DNA of 64,000 nucleotides from Desulfitobacterium chlororespirans DSM 11544 (GTDB taxonomy: Bacteria; Bacillota; Desulfitobacteriia; Desulfitobacteriales; Desulfitobacteriaceae): contig NZ_FRDN01000003.1 of assembly GCF_900143285.1 (NCBI RefSeq), forward strand, positions 1 to 64,000, read 5' to 3'. Below are positions 1 through 8,228 of the stretch, piece after piece. The translations under genes and the position numbers were made by a program. The stretch's first letter is position 1, and each line of letters opens with the position of its first letter. The notes below the pieces were generated by a model, which worked only from the letters and a program-made list of their open reading frames with translations, ran no database searches and was not told the origin of the DNA.

Positions 1-260
1 ATAACTGTCCTACCGAGGGCTTCTGGGGCATACTAAAGGCAGAAATGTTCAATTTGTATAAGTTTACAGACGAGGCTTCTCTCCGGGCTTCAATTGACAA
101 ATACATTCATTTCTACAACTATGAACGGCTTCAGGAACGCTTCGACAACCATGCTCCTATGGAAGTTCGGGCTGCTGCAGTTGAGACAGACTCTCCTGCA
201 CACTATCCCATTCCCGAGAACAAACGTATTCTGAAGTACAAGGCAAAGTTTGCCGCATAA
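1..260 (+). CDS. IS3-family transposase OrfB, C-terminal part (cut by window start)
   Basis: The frame is open from base 3, so the gene begins outside the window. The visible 85 residues start with NCPTEGFWGILKAE and continue with FTDEASLRASIDKYIHFYN and YERLQERFDNHAPMEVR. This is the end of the rve/DDE integrase core of IS3-group transposases: the E of the DDE triad lies in the TEGFWG..K segment and is followed by the conserved YN..R motif. The enzyme would catalyse copy-out/paste-in transposition of its own element. The C-terminus reads to a normal stop, so nothing suggests decay in the visible part. Whether the element is intact cannot be judged here. Confidence 0.85.
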   Translation, partial: NCPTEGFWGILKAEMFNLYKFTDEASLRASIDKYIHFYNYERLQERFDNHAPMEVRAAAVETDSPAHYPIPENKRILKYKAKFAA

Positions 261-346
261 AAGAAGAGCTACCACCCATTTGGCAGTAGCTATTTCTATA
301 ACCCTGTTTATTTATTTCCCTGGTCTACCTTGACAGGGGCGGATCA
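1..346 (+). mobile_element. IS3-family insertion sequence, 3' end only
   Basis: Carries the C-terminal end of an IS3-type OrfB transposase followed by about 85 non-coding bases. A terminal-inverted-repeat-like sequence at 329-346 (TGACAGGGGCGGATCA inside it) ends in CA, the usual IS3-family terminus; read inward on the other strand it starts TGATCCGCCCC. The left end and OrfA lie outside the window, so the boundary at 346 is an inference from the terminal dinucleotide and the GC-rich repeat, not from a matched pair of ends. Confidence 0.6.
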
Positions 347-433
347 CTTTCCCTCAGAAAAGCCTTGTGCCTCTTTTTAATTTCAACCCTTCCATTAAAG
401 AATTATTCCTTTAACAGTTCTAAGACCCCGATC

Positions 434-1654
434 TTATTCTTTACCTAATTGTTCCGCCAATATTTCTTTATCCAAGCTGCATTCCAATTCCTTAATTTTC
501 TCGCCTTTATCCAGTATCACAACGGCGGGAACATTGGTTACGCCATATTTTTCAGCAAGACTTCTTTTCGTCGCCATATCTACTTTAACTAATTTGTACA
601 TATCATTATGTTCCTGAATCAGTTCTTCCATCAGACCAGTAAATTCCAAACTCGCCGTGTTGGCAGCATTAAAGAATGCCAGCAAGACCTTTTTCTCGCT
701 ATGGAGGATGTTCTTTTGGAATGCTTCCAGTTCCTCGATATATCGCTCAGCGGCCACAGCAGCTGTAGCACCATCGCCTGCAGCTGAGACCACCTGCCTG
801 AGGTACTTTACTCGATTATCTCCCACCGCATAGATGCCAGGAAGGTTTGTTTCCATTAGGTCGTTAACGGGAATATAGCCTCGGCGATCCATTTCCATTC
901 CACTATTTTGGAGGAATTCAGTAGCTGGGATCATCCCTACAAAGAAGAACACCCCTTGACATGGAAGTACGGAAGAGCCGCCAGTCTTTAGATTTTTAAT
1001 CTGAACCCCTTCCACATTCTCCTCTCCCAGGACAGCTTCCAGAGTAGAATTCCAGACAAATTCCATCTTCCCATTTTGGAAAGCTTTTTCAGCACTAACC
1101 TTATTGCAGTCCAGGATCCCCTCATCATGAAGGACTATAACTGTAACCTTACGAGCAAATTTAGTAATGAACATGCCCTCTTCAATGGCCTGGTCACCGC
1201 TACCTACTACAACCACGTCTTCATCCTGGAAGAATTCCGCATCACATGTGGCACAGTAAGCGACACCACTGCCTCTCAGTTCCTTTTCACCGGGAATATT
1301 GAGAAGCCTTGGTTGAGTTCCGACCGCGATGATTACGGCTTTTCCATAGAATTCTTTTTTCTTCTTTGTCGTAACTTTTTTAAGATCCTGAAAAAGCTCG
1401 GTGCTCACTACTTCATCTTTTAAAAATTCCACTCCAAAACTTTCAGCATGCTTTTTAAAATCACTCATAAGATCCGGACCACTGGTATGAACATAACCAG
1501 GATAATTTACAATCTCGCGGGTGGTATCCACCATACCTCCAATGGTTCCCTTATTAATGATCAAGGTTCTGAGTTTTGCTCTTCCCCCATAAATTCCTGC
1601 CGCAAGTCCAGCCGGACCTCCTCCAATGATAATTAAGTCGTATGAGTTACTCAT
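434..1654 (-). CDS. Thioredoxin reductase-like flavoprotein with a cysteine-free thioredoxin tail
   Basis: A 406-residue pyridine-nucleotide-disulfide-type flavoprotein. Residues 7-20 form the FAD Rossmann motif (IIIGGGPAGLAAG), C134-A-T-C137 is the redox-active CATC typical of low-Mr thioredoxin reductases, and GIYAVGD near 273-279 is the second FAD motif. The NAD(P)H domain keeps a glycine motif (GSGDQAIEEG, 151-160), but the usual HRRxxxR for NADPH phosphate reads LHDEGILDC, so NADPH use is doubtful; a ferredoxin- or NADH-linked enzyme is an alternative. Residues ~320-406 are an appended thioredoxin fold in which WCGPC is replaced by A-N332-T-A-S335 while the cis-Pro (NVPAVVI) remains. Canonical enzymes are about 310-320 residues without this tail. 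It lies just downstream of a thioredoxin gene (51 bp gap), almost certainly one operon. Confidence 0.85.
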   Translation of the reverse strand: MSNSYDLIIIGGGPAGLAAGIYGGRAKLRTLIINKGTIGGMVDTTREIVNYPGYVHTSGPDLMSDFKKHAESFGVEFLKDEVVSTELFQDLKKVTTKKKKEFYGKAVIIAVGTQPRLLNIPGEKELRGSGVAYCATCDAEFFQDEDVVVVGSGDQAIEEGMFITKFARKVTVIVLHDEGILDCNKVSAEKAFQNGKMEFVWNSTLEAVLGEENVEGVQIKNLKTGGSSVLPCQGVFFFVGMIPATEFLQNSGMEMDRRGYIPVNDLMETNLPGIYAVGDNRVKYLRQVVSAAGDGATAAVAAERYIEELEAFQKNILHSEKKVLLAFFNAANTASLEFTGLMEELIQEHNDMYKLVKVDMATKRSLAEKYGVTNVPAVVILDKGEKIKELECSLDKEILAEQLGKE

Positions 1655-1705
1655 CTTTTACTAAATTCTCCTCTCCAATAATTGCATCAAATAGTATTTA
1701 ATTAA

Positions 1706-2038
1706 TTAGACCAAATCCACCAGATTTTCTTGAATCTTTTCTACGACTTGAGCTTGATTAAACTCACCACTGAGTTTACCTTGGTATTCTCCATCCTTAA
1801 AAAAGAGTACCTGCGGAATTTCGTCTAATTTAAAACAGTTAATGACTTCTTTATTCTCATCAATGTTCACATAGTAGAAACCAAATTGGCCTTTGTACTT
1901 AGGCTGCAATTCTTCCAACACAGGAGCCATTTCTTCACAGACAGGGCAATTGTTCCTGTAAAAAAAGATTAAGCACCCTTCCCCAATGTCATAAATTAAC
2001 TCCTCTAAACCACAACCATCCAACTGAATCAACGACAT
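1706..2038 (-). CDS. Thioredoxin-like protein with CPVC active site
   Basis: A 110-residue thioredoxin-fold protein. The active site is NNCPVCEEM rather than WCGPC, and the conserved cis-proline region is EIPQVLFF. No signal peptide, so it should work in the cytosol as a dithiol carrier, probably reduced by the neighbouring reductase. The ATG at 2038 is chosen because GGGGG lies seven bases upstream; the TTG two codons earlier is too close to that site. A CPVC pair instead of CGPC is expected to alter redox potential, and the partner reductase is itself atypical, so the pair may be a specialised system. First gene of a two-gene operon with the reductase. Confidence 0.85.
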   Translation of the reverse strand: MSLIQLDGCGLEELIYDIGEGCLIFFYRNNCPVCEEMAPVLEELQPKYKGQFGFYYVNIDENKEVINCFKLDEIPQVLFFKDGEYQGKLSGEFNQAQVVEKIQENLVDLV

Positions 2039-2262
2039 TTCCAATCCCCCTTCAATTATATTAGATTAATAAGTTTTTTTAAACTCAAAGTGAGCTGACT
2101 CATTATTGGCCAACTCATCATTATTTGTATAACTGTGCACTAATATAGGTCATATTGATTTCACAATTTTTTCACATTTAATTATACGCTAAGTTTTTCA
2201 CATTATCAATTGATAAATCTTAAGTTAGTTTAAGTATTTTAGCATCAACAGGTTTTTATGTT

Positions 2263-3654
2263 CTATCGTTTTAACAGCTTGACAATCTGTTCATGATAAA
2301 AAAGCAGGATTGCCGGTATTAATAAAAAGAGTATCCTGCCCATAATCGTATTGGCAAAAAGAATCAATGCTCCCAACCAGCGATTTCTTCCGCTATACAC
2401 TCCGTGAATGTTCTCCCGAAGAATGGTCTTTCGCATGGCTCCGATCTGAGACATGGGTGGGTAATTATCAATGTCCACTACCAATCTGTCACCGTGAATT
2501 TCCGCGACCCTTTCTACATAAAGCACATTATTATCTTTAAACAAAATAATCTGCTCTAACTCCACAGGGTATTGTAGATCGATCTTTTGAAAATAGGTCA
2601 AATCATTCACCATGATCTCCGGCTCCATAGTATTGGATTGAAAAATAAAAGGAATCACCCCACGGATACTTACTTCTTGACCTGTAGAAGAAGCATTGAT
2701 GACAATAATGAATACATTAATAGCTAAAGCAATGCCAATAAAAGCCGCCAACAATGCTGTAACCACTTTATGGATAAGCTTACGCTCCACAATCTGCTTT
2801 CCACCGACGGCAACAAACGCTTTCTTCTCCGTCTTAGAATTCATAAGAATCAGTGAAGCATCCGGTGGCAGCAGACTTAAGTCTTCAGATAGATTATAAT
2901 ATCGGGCAAGATTACCCGCTCGCAAGAGGCAAACCAACCCACAGATAATGACCATAGCAATCCAAAGAGGAAAATAAAGAGAAGTATTCATGTCAAAGAG
3001 ATTAAAAATATTCTGCATCTCTATCCTATTACTTATAACATCATAGTGTCCCAGGACTATTTTTAGCAAGAGAATAAGAAAAGCCGACACTCCAATCCAG
3101 TACCGGGCATTGATGATAGTTCTGGCGTAAAGAGAAAAAACCATGGATAGTATAGTGAGAAGTACTAAGTCTGTAAATCCTACCAGGTACAGAGATGGGA
3201 GATAGGCAAAAATGAAGGGGAACTTTAAGAGGGCTGTGAGCAATATAATAGCTGCAAAGCCCAAAGTATAGACAAACAAGGCAGTATATCCCAAAGCCAA
3301 AAGCTTAGAAAAGAACATCCTTGCCGGATTATAGCCCATATGGATCATTAAATACCAGGAGTTTTTTCTGATTTCAGAGAAGAAAAGGGTATCATAGTAG
3401 ATGATGTAATACCCCGCGGACAAGAAATAAGCAAGATGAATATAGATATACAACGTGGAGAAATAACTGGGCTGCATAATCTCAGGGACTACATCTGAGA
3501 GAACGCTTTCCTGCAATGTCTGAAAAACAAAATAAAGGGCAAAAGAAATCAGCCCCAGAAAAAGCGCAAAGGCGATTTTCCGGTTGGTGCTGATCTTATT
3601 TTCTGTATAGGCTTGGCGAAGCTCCTTCTTAAAAAAGCTATTCTGATAAATCAT
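2263..3654 (-). CDS. ABC-2-like permease fused to a catalytically dead signal peptidase (S26-like) domain
   Basis: 463 residues with about six N-terminal membrane segments (roughly 27-47, 65-90, 115-142, 155-175, 186-205, 226-245), a cytosolic loop, another membrane segment at 297-320, an extracytoplasmic domain and a final segment at 428-455. The N-terminal half resembles ABC-2-type permeases. Residues 325-425 align with the signal peptidase encoded next door: S340-N-T342-M-E-P against SGSMEP, YVERVAEI against VTHRIIEV, VDIDNYPP against KGDNPNNA, GVYSGR against GVFLAR. The catalytic Ser is therefore Thr342 and the catalytic His is Glu381, while the Asp region (D396) is kept. I infer a binding or scaffold role rather than proteolysis. 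Its start overlaps the end of the ATPase-like gene by 17 bp. Confidence 0.75.
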   Translation of the reverse strand: MIYQNSFFKKELRQAYTENKISTNRKIAFALFLGLISFALYFVFQTLQESVLSDVVPEIMQPSYFSTLYIYIHLAYFLSAGYYIIYYDTLFFSEIRKNSWYLMIHMGYNPARMFFSKLLALGYTALFVYTLGFAAIILLTALLKFPFIFAYLPSLYLVGFTDLVLLTILSMVFSLYARTIINARYWIGVSAFLILLLKIVLGHYDVISNRIEMQNIFNLFDMNTSLYFPLWIAMVIICGLVCLLRAGNLARYYNLSEDLSLLPPDASLILMNSKTEKKAFVAVGGKQIVERKLIHKVVTALLAAFIGIALAINVFIIVINASSTGQEVSIRGVIPFIFQSNTMEPEIMVNDLTYFQKIDLQYPVELEQIILFKDNNVLYVERVAEIHGDRLVVDIDNYPPMSQIGAMRKTILRENIHGVYSGRNRWLGALILFANTIMGRILFLLIPAILLFYHEQIVKLLKR

Positions 3655-4615
3655 ACTGCCGCATAAACTCCTCTAAGGCATATTCTACTGTTTTGCCGTT
3701 CTTCTCCATGGATTGAGGGATATATCCCGATTCAATAATTTTCTTATATATCATTTCTAAATCACTGGGCAAAGAAGCTTCCCCCTTAATTAATAAGCGA
3801 TTATCTTCTGCAACTACCTGATGATTGGAAAGAATCCCCCGCAGTGCTTCCTTTGTTCCCTTGAGGTCCTCATCCTTAATGATTATCTCTACCTTGTCAT
3901 ACTGATAACGAAAATCCTCGACAAGACCTTGATGGATTAAGCGTCCCTCCGCCAATACAGCTATATGGGTGCAAGCCTTTTCAATCAAAGTACAGATAGG
4001 GGTAGCTACAATTAATGTTTTCTCTTGTTCTTTGATGAAATCAGACATACCAGCAATAACCTCTATAAGGATTGAGTCAAGCTCATATTCGGGAAGGTTA
4101 AAAACAATCATTTGGGCATCTGAGTAAGCCGCCGCAACTAGGGTAACCACAGCCTTCTCCTCTCGAGTAAGCAGGCCGATGGGCGTAAGGGAAAGATGAC
4201 CTAAGCCAACCTTGATGATCAACTCAAAAATCTGCTCCTGTCTTTCCACAACGTCCATCTTCCATTTTGCAGTGGCGAGCATGAGAAATTCCAATACATT
4301 CATAGTGTTATAGAGCATATCTGAGTTGCCAATATAGAATATATGCTTTAAAATCACTCGTTTAAGCCTCATCATCCCCCGTTCTATCAGGACACAACGC
4401 CCGCTTTCGTAAGGTCGAATGTTGGCCATGATTTCCAGCAAGAGCTTAATTTCAAAACCAGATGTCCCTATGATTCCCCATATTTCCGCCTTGTTGATCT
4501 GAAGGTTAATATCCTTCAATACTCGCTGTGGTCTCTCACCCTCCCGTAATATATATTCAGAAGATGAGAGATTTTCCATCAGGACGACTCTTTGTGACAT
4601 GGCTGAATTCACCAT
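3638..4615 (-). CDS. Degenerate ABC transporter ATP-binding protein (probable pseudo-ATPase)
   Basis: 325 residues with the ABC ATPase framework (VLKDINLQINKAEIWGIIG at 32-50, a signature-region helix, and EGRLIHQGLVEDF at 223-235 as in ABC-2 exporters), but every catalytic motif is altered. Walker A reads G50-TSG-F-E55-I56-K57, losing the third Gly, the Lys and the Ser/Thr. Walker B reads MIVFN173-L174PE instead of LLLDEP. The LSGGQ signature is LLTREEK, and the switch His is replaced by Pro206 (IVATP). ATP hydrolysis by this subunit alone is unlikely. The partner permease overlaps the gene end. The clean, unbroken frame and tight coupling argue against simple decay; it may bind nucleotide without hydrolysis or serve as an adaptor. 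Confidence 0.75.
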   Translation of the reverse strand: MVNSAMSQRVVLMENLSSSEYILREGERPQRVLKDINLQINKAEIWGIIGTSGFEIKLLLEIMANIRPYESGRCVLIERGMMRLKRVILKHIFYIGNSDMLYNTMNVLEFLMLATAKWKMDVVERQEQIFELIIKVGLGHLSLTPIGLLTREEKAVVTLVAAAYSDAQMIVFNLPEYELDSILIEVIAGMSDFIKEQEKTLIVATPICTLIEKACTHIAVLAEGRLIHQGLVEDFRYQYDKVEIIIKDEDLKGTKEALRGILSNHQVVAEDNRLLIKGEASLPSDLEMIYKKIIESGYIPQSMEKNGKTVEYALEEFMRQYDLSE

Positions 4616-4697
4616 AGGCTTTTAGCCTCCAATTTGATTAACCATTATTTAAACACTTTATTAAAAACCTATATCTTAAGCACATAATGCCAAATCC

Positions 4698-5240
4698 TTA
4701 TAATAAAGGCAGTCTCGCTAAAAACACTCCAATTACACGCTCTGGAGTAAGTGCTTCCTGATCAGTGGCGTTGTTGGGATTATCGCCTTTGGTCAGATAG
4801 CGTATATTCCCCTCTCCTTCCTCGATCACTTCAATGATGCGATGGGTCACTATGGCACCTGATCGAGTTCGAAAGGTTACGATATCACTTTCCTCTAACC
4901 TATCTGGCTCTCCAGGTCTGCGAGAAATAATAACTGTGCCAACCTTCAAGGTTGGTTCCATACTTCCTGATTCAATCACAAACAAATAATAACCGAAAAT
5001 ATTGGGAATCTCTCCTCTGCTCTTGGCCACATTAATAGACACCAAAGAAAAGAGTAAAACTATAACCACAGCACCAAAAAGGATCCCGCTGACAACTTTC
5101 AGAAGACTGTTTCTGCGTCCCCATCTGCTTTGTATAAGCTTTTTGGGACTATGCAGATCAGTCTTCTTCTGTTTTTCAACCTGGATCTTTTTGCGCATAT
5201 CTTCTATTTGCTGCCGGCTTGTGTATTTTGTGGAGGACAT
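4698..5240 (-). CDS. sipW: ER-type signal peptidase I, SipW-like
   Basis: 180 residues: a basic N-terminal segment, one membrane helix (~48-71), then an S26B domain. Catalytic Ser93 sits in SGSMEPTLKVG (box B) and His133 in GAIVTHRIIEV, where bacterial P-type enzymes have Lys, so this is an ER/archaeal-type Ser-His enzyme. KGDNPNNATD (151-160) supplies the conserved Asp, and a short C-terminal hydrophobic stretch follows. In Bacillus, SipW matures TasA-type biofilm fibre proteins. Two TasA-like proteins with the matching signal type are encoded at 9.7-11.3 kb, making them likely substrates. It heads a leftward operon with the pseudo-ATPase and the dead-peptidase permease, and is divergent from the ger operon. 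Confidence 0.85.
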   Translation of the reverse strand: MSSTKYTSRQQIEDMRKKIQVEKQKKTDLHSPKKLIQSRWGRRNSLLKVVSGILFGAVVIVLLFSLVSINVAKSRGEIPNIFGYYLFVIESGSMEPTLKVGTVIISRRPGEPDRLEESDIVTFRTRSGAIVTHRIIEVIEEGEGNIRYLTKGDNPNNATDQEALTPERVIGVFLARLPLL

Positions 5241-5349
5241 TGTCTCGTCCTTTCCTTACCTTCTTTTGATTACTATTATATCCCTGCAGCTTTTTTCAAT
5301 GCTTTTATAGCTCTATCCAGTTTGTATTTTCCGTTTATTATTTCAGTAT

Positions 5350-5361
5350 TTGCGCATTATA
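5350..5361 (+). promoter_or_regulatory. Possible sigma-G -10 element upstream of gerA-type gene
   Basis: CATTATA at 5355-5361 fits the forespore sigma-G -10 pattern (CATnnTA), 36 bases before the chosen ATG. I do not see a convincing -35 at the right distance, so this is weak. Sigma-G control is expected from established knowledge of gerA operons. Confidence 0.2.
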
Positions 5362-5396
5362 GGAAGAACAGGAATAGTTTAGGCAGGTTATGCGAA

Positions 5397-7016
5397 ATGT
5401 TTCAATATATAAAAAAACAACTCCAAGCCATGAAGTTGATGCATCTGAATACTATTGATGGCGAAAAGGATATCCAAGAATATTCCACCACCCCTCTTTC
5501 ACCTGACATGTATAAGAACCTCGAAGAAATCAAAGCCATTCTCGGATCAAGCTATGACATAGCATTACGTGAATTCGATTTCGGTCCTCAGGGAAAAATC
5601 AGAGGTACCCTTATCTTCTTAACCAGTATGGTCGATAAGACCTTCCTGAATGAAAGTGTAATAAAACCCTTAATGTTTGATAACCGGCTCATCGAAAATG
5701 AGGAGCGTGAGTTCCTTAATATTAACTACATTAAAACAACAATGCTTTCAATGGATGAAGTTCATACGGCTGTCACAATAAATGAGGTCATTGAGAATTG
5801 CCTGAAAGGATATACGGTCTTGATCATCTCCGGCATAAACGAAGCTATAGTCATTAGGACCTATGGTGGTGAGAATCGAAGCCTCGATGAACCCAAGACT
5901 GAAACCGTTGTTCGGGGCCCTCGTTTAGGGTTTACAGAAAGCCTCCTTACAAATACTGCTCTGTTAAGGCGATATGTTCGAAGCCCCAATCTTACCTTTG
6001 AAACCACAATAATAGGCAGAGAAACCAGAACTGTCGTTTGCATAGCTTACATCAAGGGAATAGTCAACCCCTCACTCATCGAAGAGATCAAACGCAGACT
6101 TGATCGAATCAATACTGATGCCATTCTGGAGTCAGGCTATATTGAACAATTTATCGAAGATGCGCCCTTTTCGATCTTTTCCACAGTAGGCAACAGCGAG
6201 AGACCCGATGCTGTCGCAGCAAAAATCTTGGAGGGACGTGCCGCCCTTTTGATCAATGGTACTCCTTTCGTGCTGACCGTTCCCGTACTCTTCATCGAAA
6301 GTTTTGCGAGTACGGAAGATTATTATTCCCGCCCCTACTTTGTAGGTATCGTGCGAATGATCCGTTTTCTATCTTATTTTATTTCTGTCTTTGGGCCGGC
6401 AATTTTCGTCGCCCTGAGCACCTTTCATCAAGAATTAATTCCTACTCCCCTGCTGTTTACCATGGCTGCTGCTGAGGAAGATGTTCCCTTTCCAGCCGTT
6501 ATTGAAGCCCTATCAATGGGAGCGGTCTTCGAAATTCTTAGAGAAGCTGGAATTCGACTGCCCCGCCCTGTGGGTCAAGCTGTCAGTATCGTTGGTGCCT
6601 TGGTACTCGGCGAATCCGCTGTCCAAGCCGGACTTGTCAGTCAACCTATGGTTATCGTCATATCATTAACAGCAGTTGCCAGCTTTACCGTTCCTGCTCA
6701 AACAGATTCAGGAGCCGTCTTGAGACTAATTATGGTTCTTCTCGCAGGAGCCATGGGTGGTTTTGGAATCATGATAGGATTTATCGGAGTTATGATCCAC
6801 CTGGCATCATTGAGATCCTTCGGTACTCCTTTTTTTTCTCCCTTTGCCCCGCTCACCCCTATAGATTTAAAAGATACCATTGTTCGGTTCCCTTTATGGG
6901 CAATGCTCACCCGTCCCCGTTTGATTGGCTGGAATGATCCCCAAAGACAAGCCTTTAGATTAAAACCAACACCCCCCTCCAAAAACAGGAACCCCCGGGA
7001 TAATCCAAATCAATAG
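5397..7016 (+). CDS. Spore germination receptor subunit, GerA family
   Basis: 539 residues from the ATG at 5397, which has an AGGCAGG site nine bases upstream. The frame is open further upstream, but that part overlaps the divergent signal peptidase gene. Contains the N-terminal cytosolic GerA domain (DIALREFDFGPQGKIRGTLI, KGYTVLIISGINEAIVIRTYG, ENRSLDEPKTETVVRGPRLGF, the last very conserved), then four to five membrane segments from ~330 on (YFISVFGPAIFVAL, AVSIVGALVLGESAVQAGLVS, LRLIMVLLAGAMGGFGIMIGF) and a soluble C-terminal tail. Forms the inner-membrane nutrient receptor with the GerC- and GerB-type proteins encoded directly downstream. Length and motifs are normal for the family. Confidence 0.93.
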   Translation: MFQYIKKQLQAMKLMHLNTIDGEKDIQEYSTTPLSPDMYKNLEEIKAILGSSYDIALREFDFGPQGKIRGTLIFLTSMVDKTFLNESVIKPLMFDNRLIENEEREFLNINYIKTTMLSMDEVHTAVTINEVIENCLKGYTVLIISGINEAIVIRTYGGENRSLDEPKTETVVRGPRLGFTESLLTNTALLRRYVRSPNLTFETTIIGRETRTVVCIAYIKGIVNPSLIEEIKRRLDRINTDAILESGYIEQFIEDAPFSIFSTVGNSERPDAVAAKILEGRAALLINGTPFVLTVPVLFIESFASTEDYYSRPYFVGIVRMIRFLSYFISVFGPAIFVALSTFHQELIPTPLLFTMAAAEEDVPFPAVIEALSMGAVFEILREAGIRLPRPVGQAVSIVGALVLGESAVQAGLVSQPMVIVISLTAVASFTVPAQTDSGAVLRLIMVLLAGAMGGFGIMIGFIGVMIHLASLRSFGTPFFSPFAPLTPIDLKDTIVRFPLWAMLTRPRLIGWNDPQRQAFRLKPTPPSKNRNPRDNPNQ

Positions 7017-7052
7017 TTTACGTGCAATAATGATCGATGGAGTAAGATATCT

Positions 7053-8222
7053 ATGAAAAGCCGGAAATATTTAATCGTTATCTTTTTGATGTGCACCCTG
7101 TTAATTTTAAATATAACAGGATGTTGGAATCAACGAGAATTAAATTCTTTAGCCATCGTCATGGGTTTAGGAATAGATAAGGCCCAGGAGCCGAATCAAA
7201 TCCAGGTCACAGCCCAGATCGCCAATCCAAAAGCGCTCAAGTCGTCTTCCTTAGGCGGGCCAGACAGTCAAGCTTTTTGGAATATCCAAAACACCGGCGA
7301 CACCCTTTTCTCCATCCTGCGGGACTTTACCCATGAATCTAATCGCAAACTCTATTTTCCTCATACCCAAGTGCTGATTCTCGGGCGAGACTATGCCGAG
7401 GAAGGCATCCAGAAAGAACTCGACTTTTTTGCCCGGGATCATGAAACCAGATTGAATATTTGGCTCGTTGTCTCGGAAGGTAATGCTAGGGATGTTTTGA
7501 ATATTAAGCCTGTAATAGATAAGATCCCTGCAATCAATATTTCCAAATTGCTTGATGATCAAGACCCAAACTCTCAAACCAGTACAAGCCAGCTCAATGA
7601 CTTTCTTTCTGATCTAATCAGCCCAACCACTGCGCCGACCGCCCCCCTTGTTGAAATTATCCGTAAAGGAGGCAACGAATCACTTCAGGTTAAAGGAACA
7701 GCTGTTTTCAAAGGCGATAAACTCGTTGGGGAATTAAATAAGTACGAAACCCGCGGGTTATTATGGGCAAGAGATGAAGTAAAGAGTGGCATTATCGATG
7801 TGGAGTGCCCCGAGTGCGGCAGTAAAGTCAGCCTGGAAATTATTGATTCCAAGACTAAGGTCAGTGCGGAGATATTGGATAACCAGGTGGTTATAAAGGT
7901 TTATATTCAAGAAAAAGGTGCATTGGCAGCTCAGTATTGTGCTGAAAATTTAAGAACAAAAGAAAAGGTGGCGGCTATTGAGCGAAATAAGGCCGCAGCT
8001 ATTCAAGATGAAGTTCTGGCAGCATTCAAAAAGGCTCAGGAACTCAATGCGGATATCTTCGGCTTTGGTGAAGTCGTACGCAAAGATCACCTCAAAGAAT
8101 GGAAAAATATGAGGGAGCACTGGGATGAAATTTTTCCAGAGGTTATTGTAGAAGTCACTGTAGACACCAGCATCGAACGTTCGGGCCGGATACATTATCC
8201 TCCCGTACCAGATAAGGAGTAG
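7053..8222 (+). CDS. Germination receptor lipoprotein, Ger(x)C family
   Basis: 389 residues. The N-terminus has a lipoprotein signal (KYLIVIFLMCTLLILNITGCW), with the lipid-modified Cys about residue 24, followed by the family hallmark WNQRELNSLAIVMGLGID. Downstream are HTQVLILG..YAEEGIQKELDFFARDHETRLNIWLVV and LEWARDEV-like elements typical of Ger(x)C. The C subunit sits on the outer face of the spore inner membrane and is needed for receptor function. The gene starts 36 bp after the A-type gene and is followed after six bases by the B-type gene. This gives the order A-C-B, common in Clostridia but different from the A-B-C order of Bacillus gerA. Confidence 0.93.
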   Translation: MKSRKYLIVIFLMCTLLILNITGCWNQRELNSLAIVMGLGIDKAQEPNQIQVTAQIANPKALKSSSLGGPDSQAFWNIQNTGDTLFSILRDFTHESNRKLYFPHTQVLILGRDYAEEGIQKELDFFARDHETRLNIWLVVSEGNARDVLNIKPVIDKIPAINISKLLDDQDPNSQTSTSQLNDFLSDLISPTTAPTAPLVEIIRKGGNESLQVKGTAVFKGDKLVGELNKYETRGLLWARDEVKSGIIDVECPECGSKVSLEIIDSKTKVSAEILDNQVVIKVYIQEKGALAAQYCAENLRTKEKVAAIERNKAAAIQDEVLAAFKKAQELNADIFGFGEVVRKDHLKEWKNMREHWDEIFPEVIVEVTVDTSIERSGRIHYPPVPDKE

Positions 8223-8228
8223 AGAATT

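Noticed and set aside
5130-5396. 89-codon upstream extension of the GerA-type gene
   Set aside because: It overlaps the start of the divergent signal peptidase gene, is not GerA-like, and a ribosome site supports the ATG at 5397.
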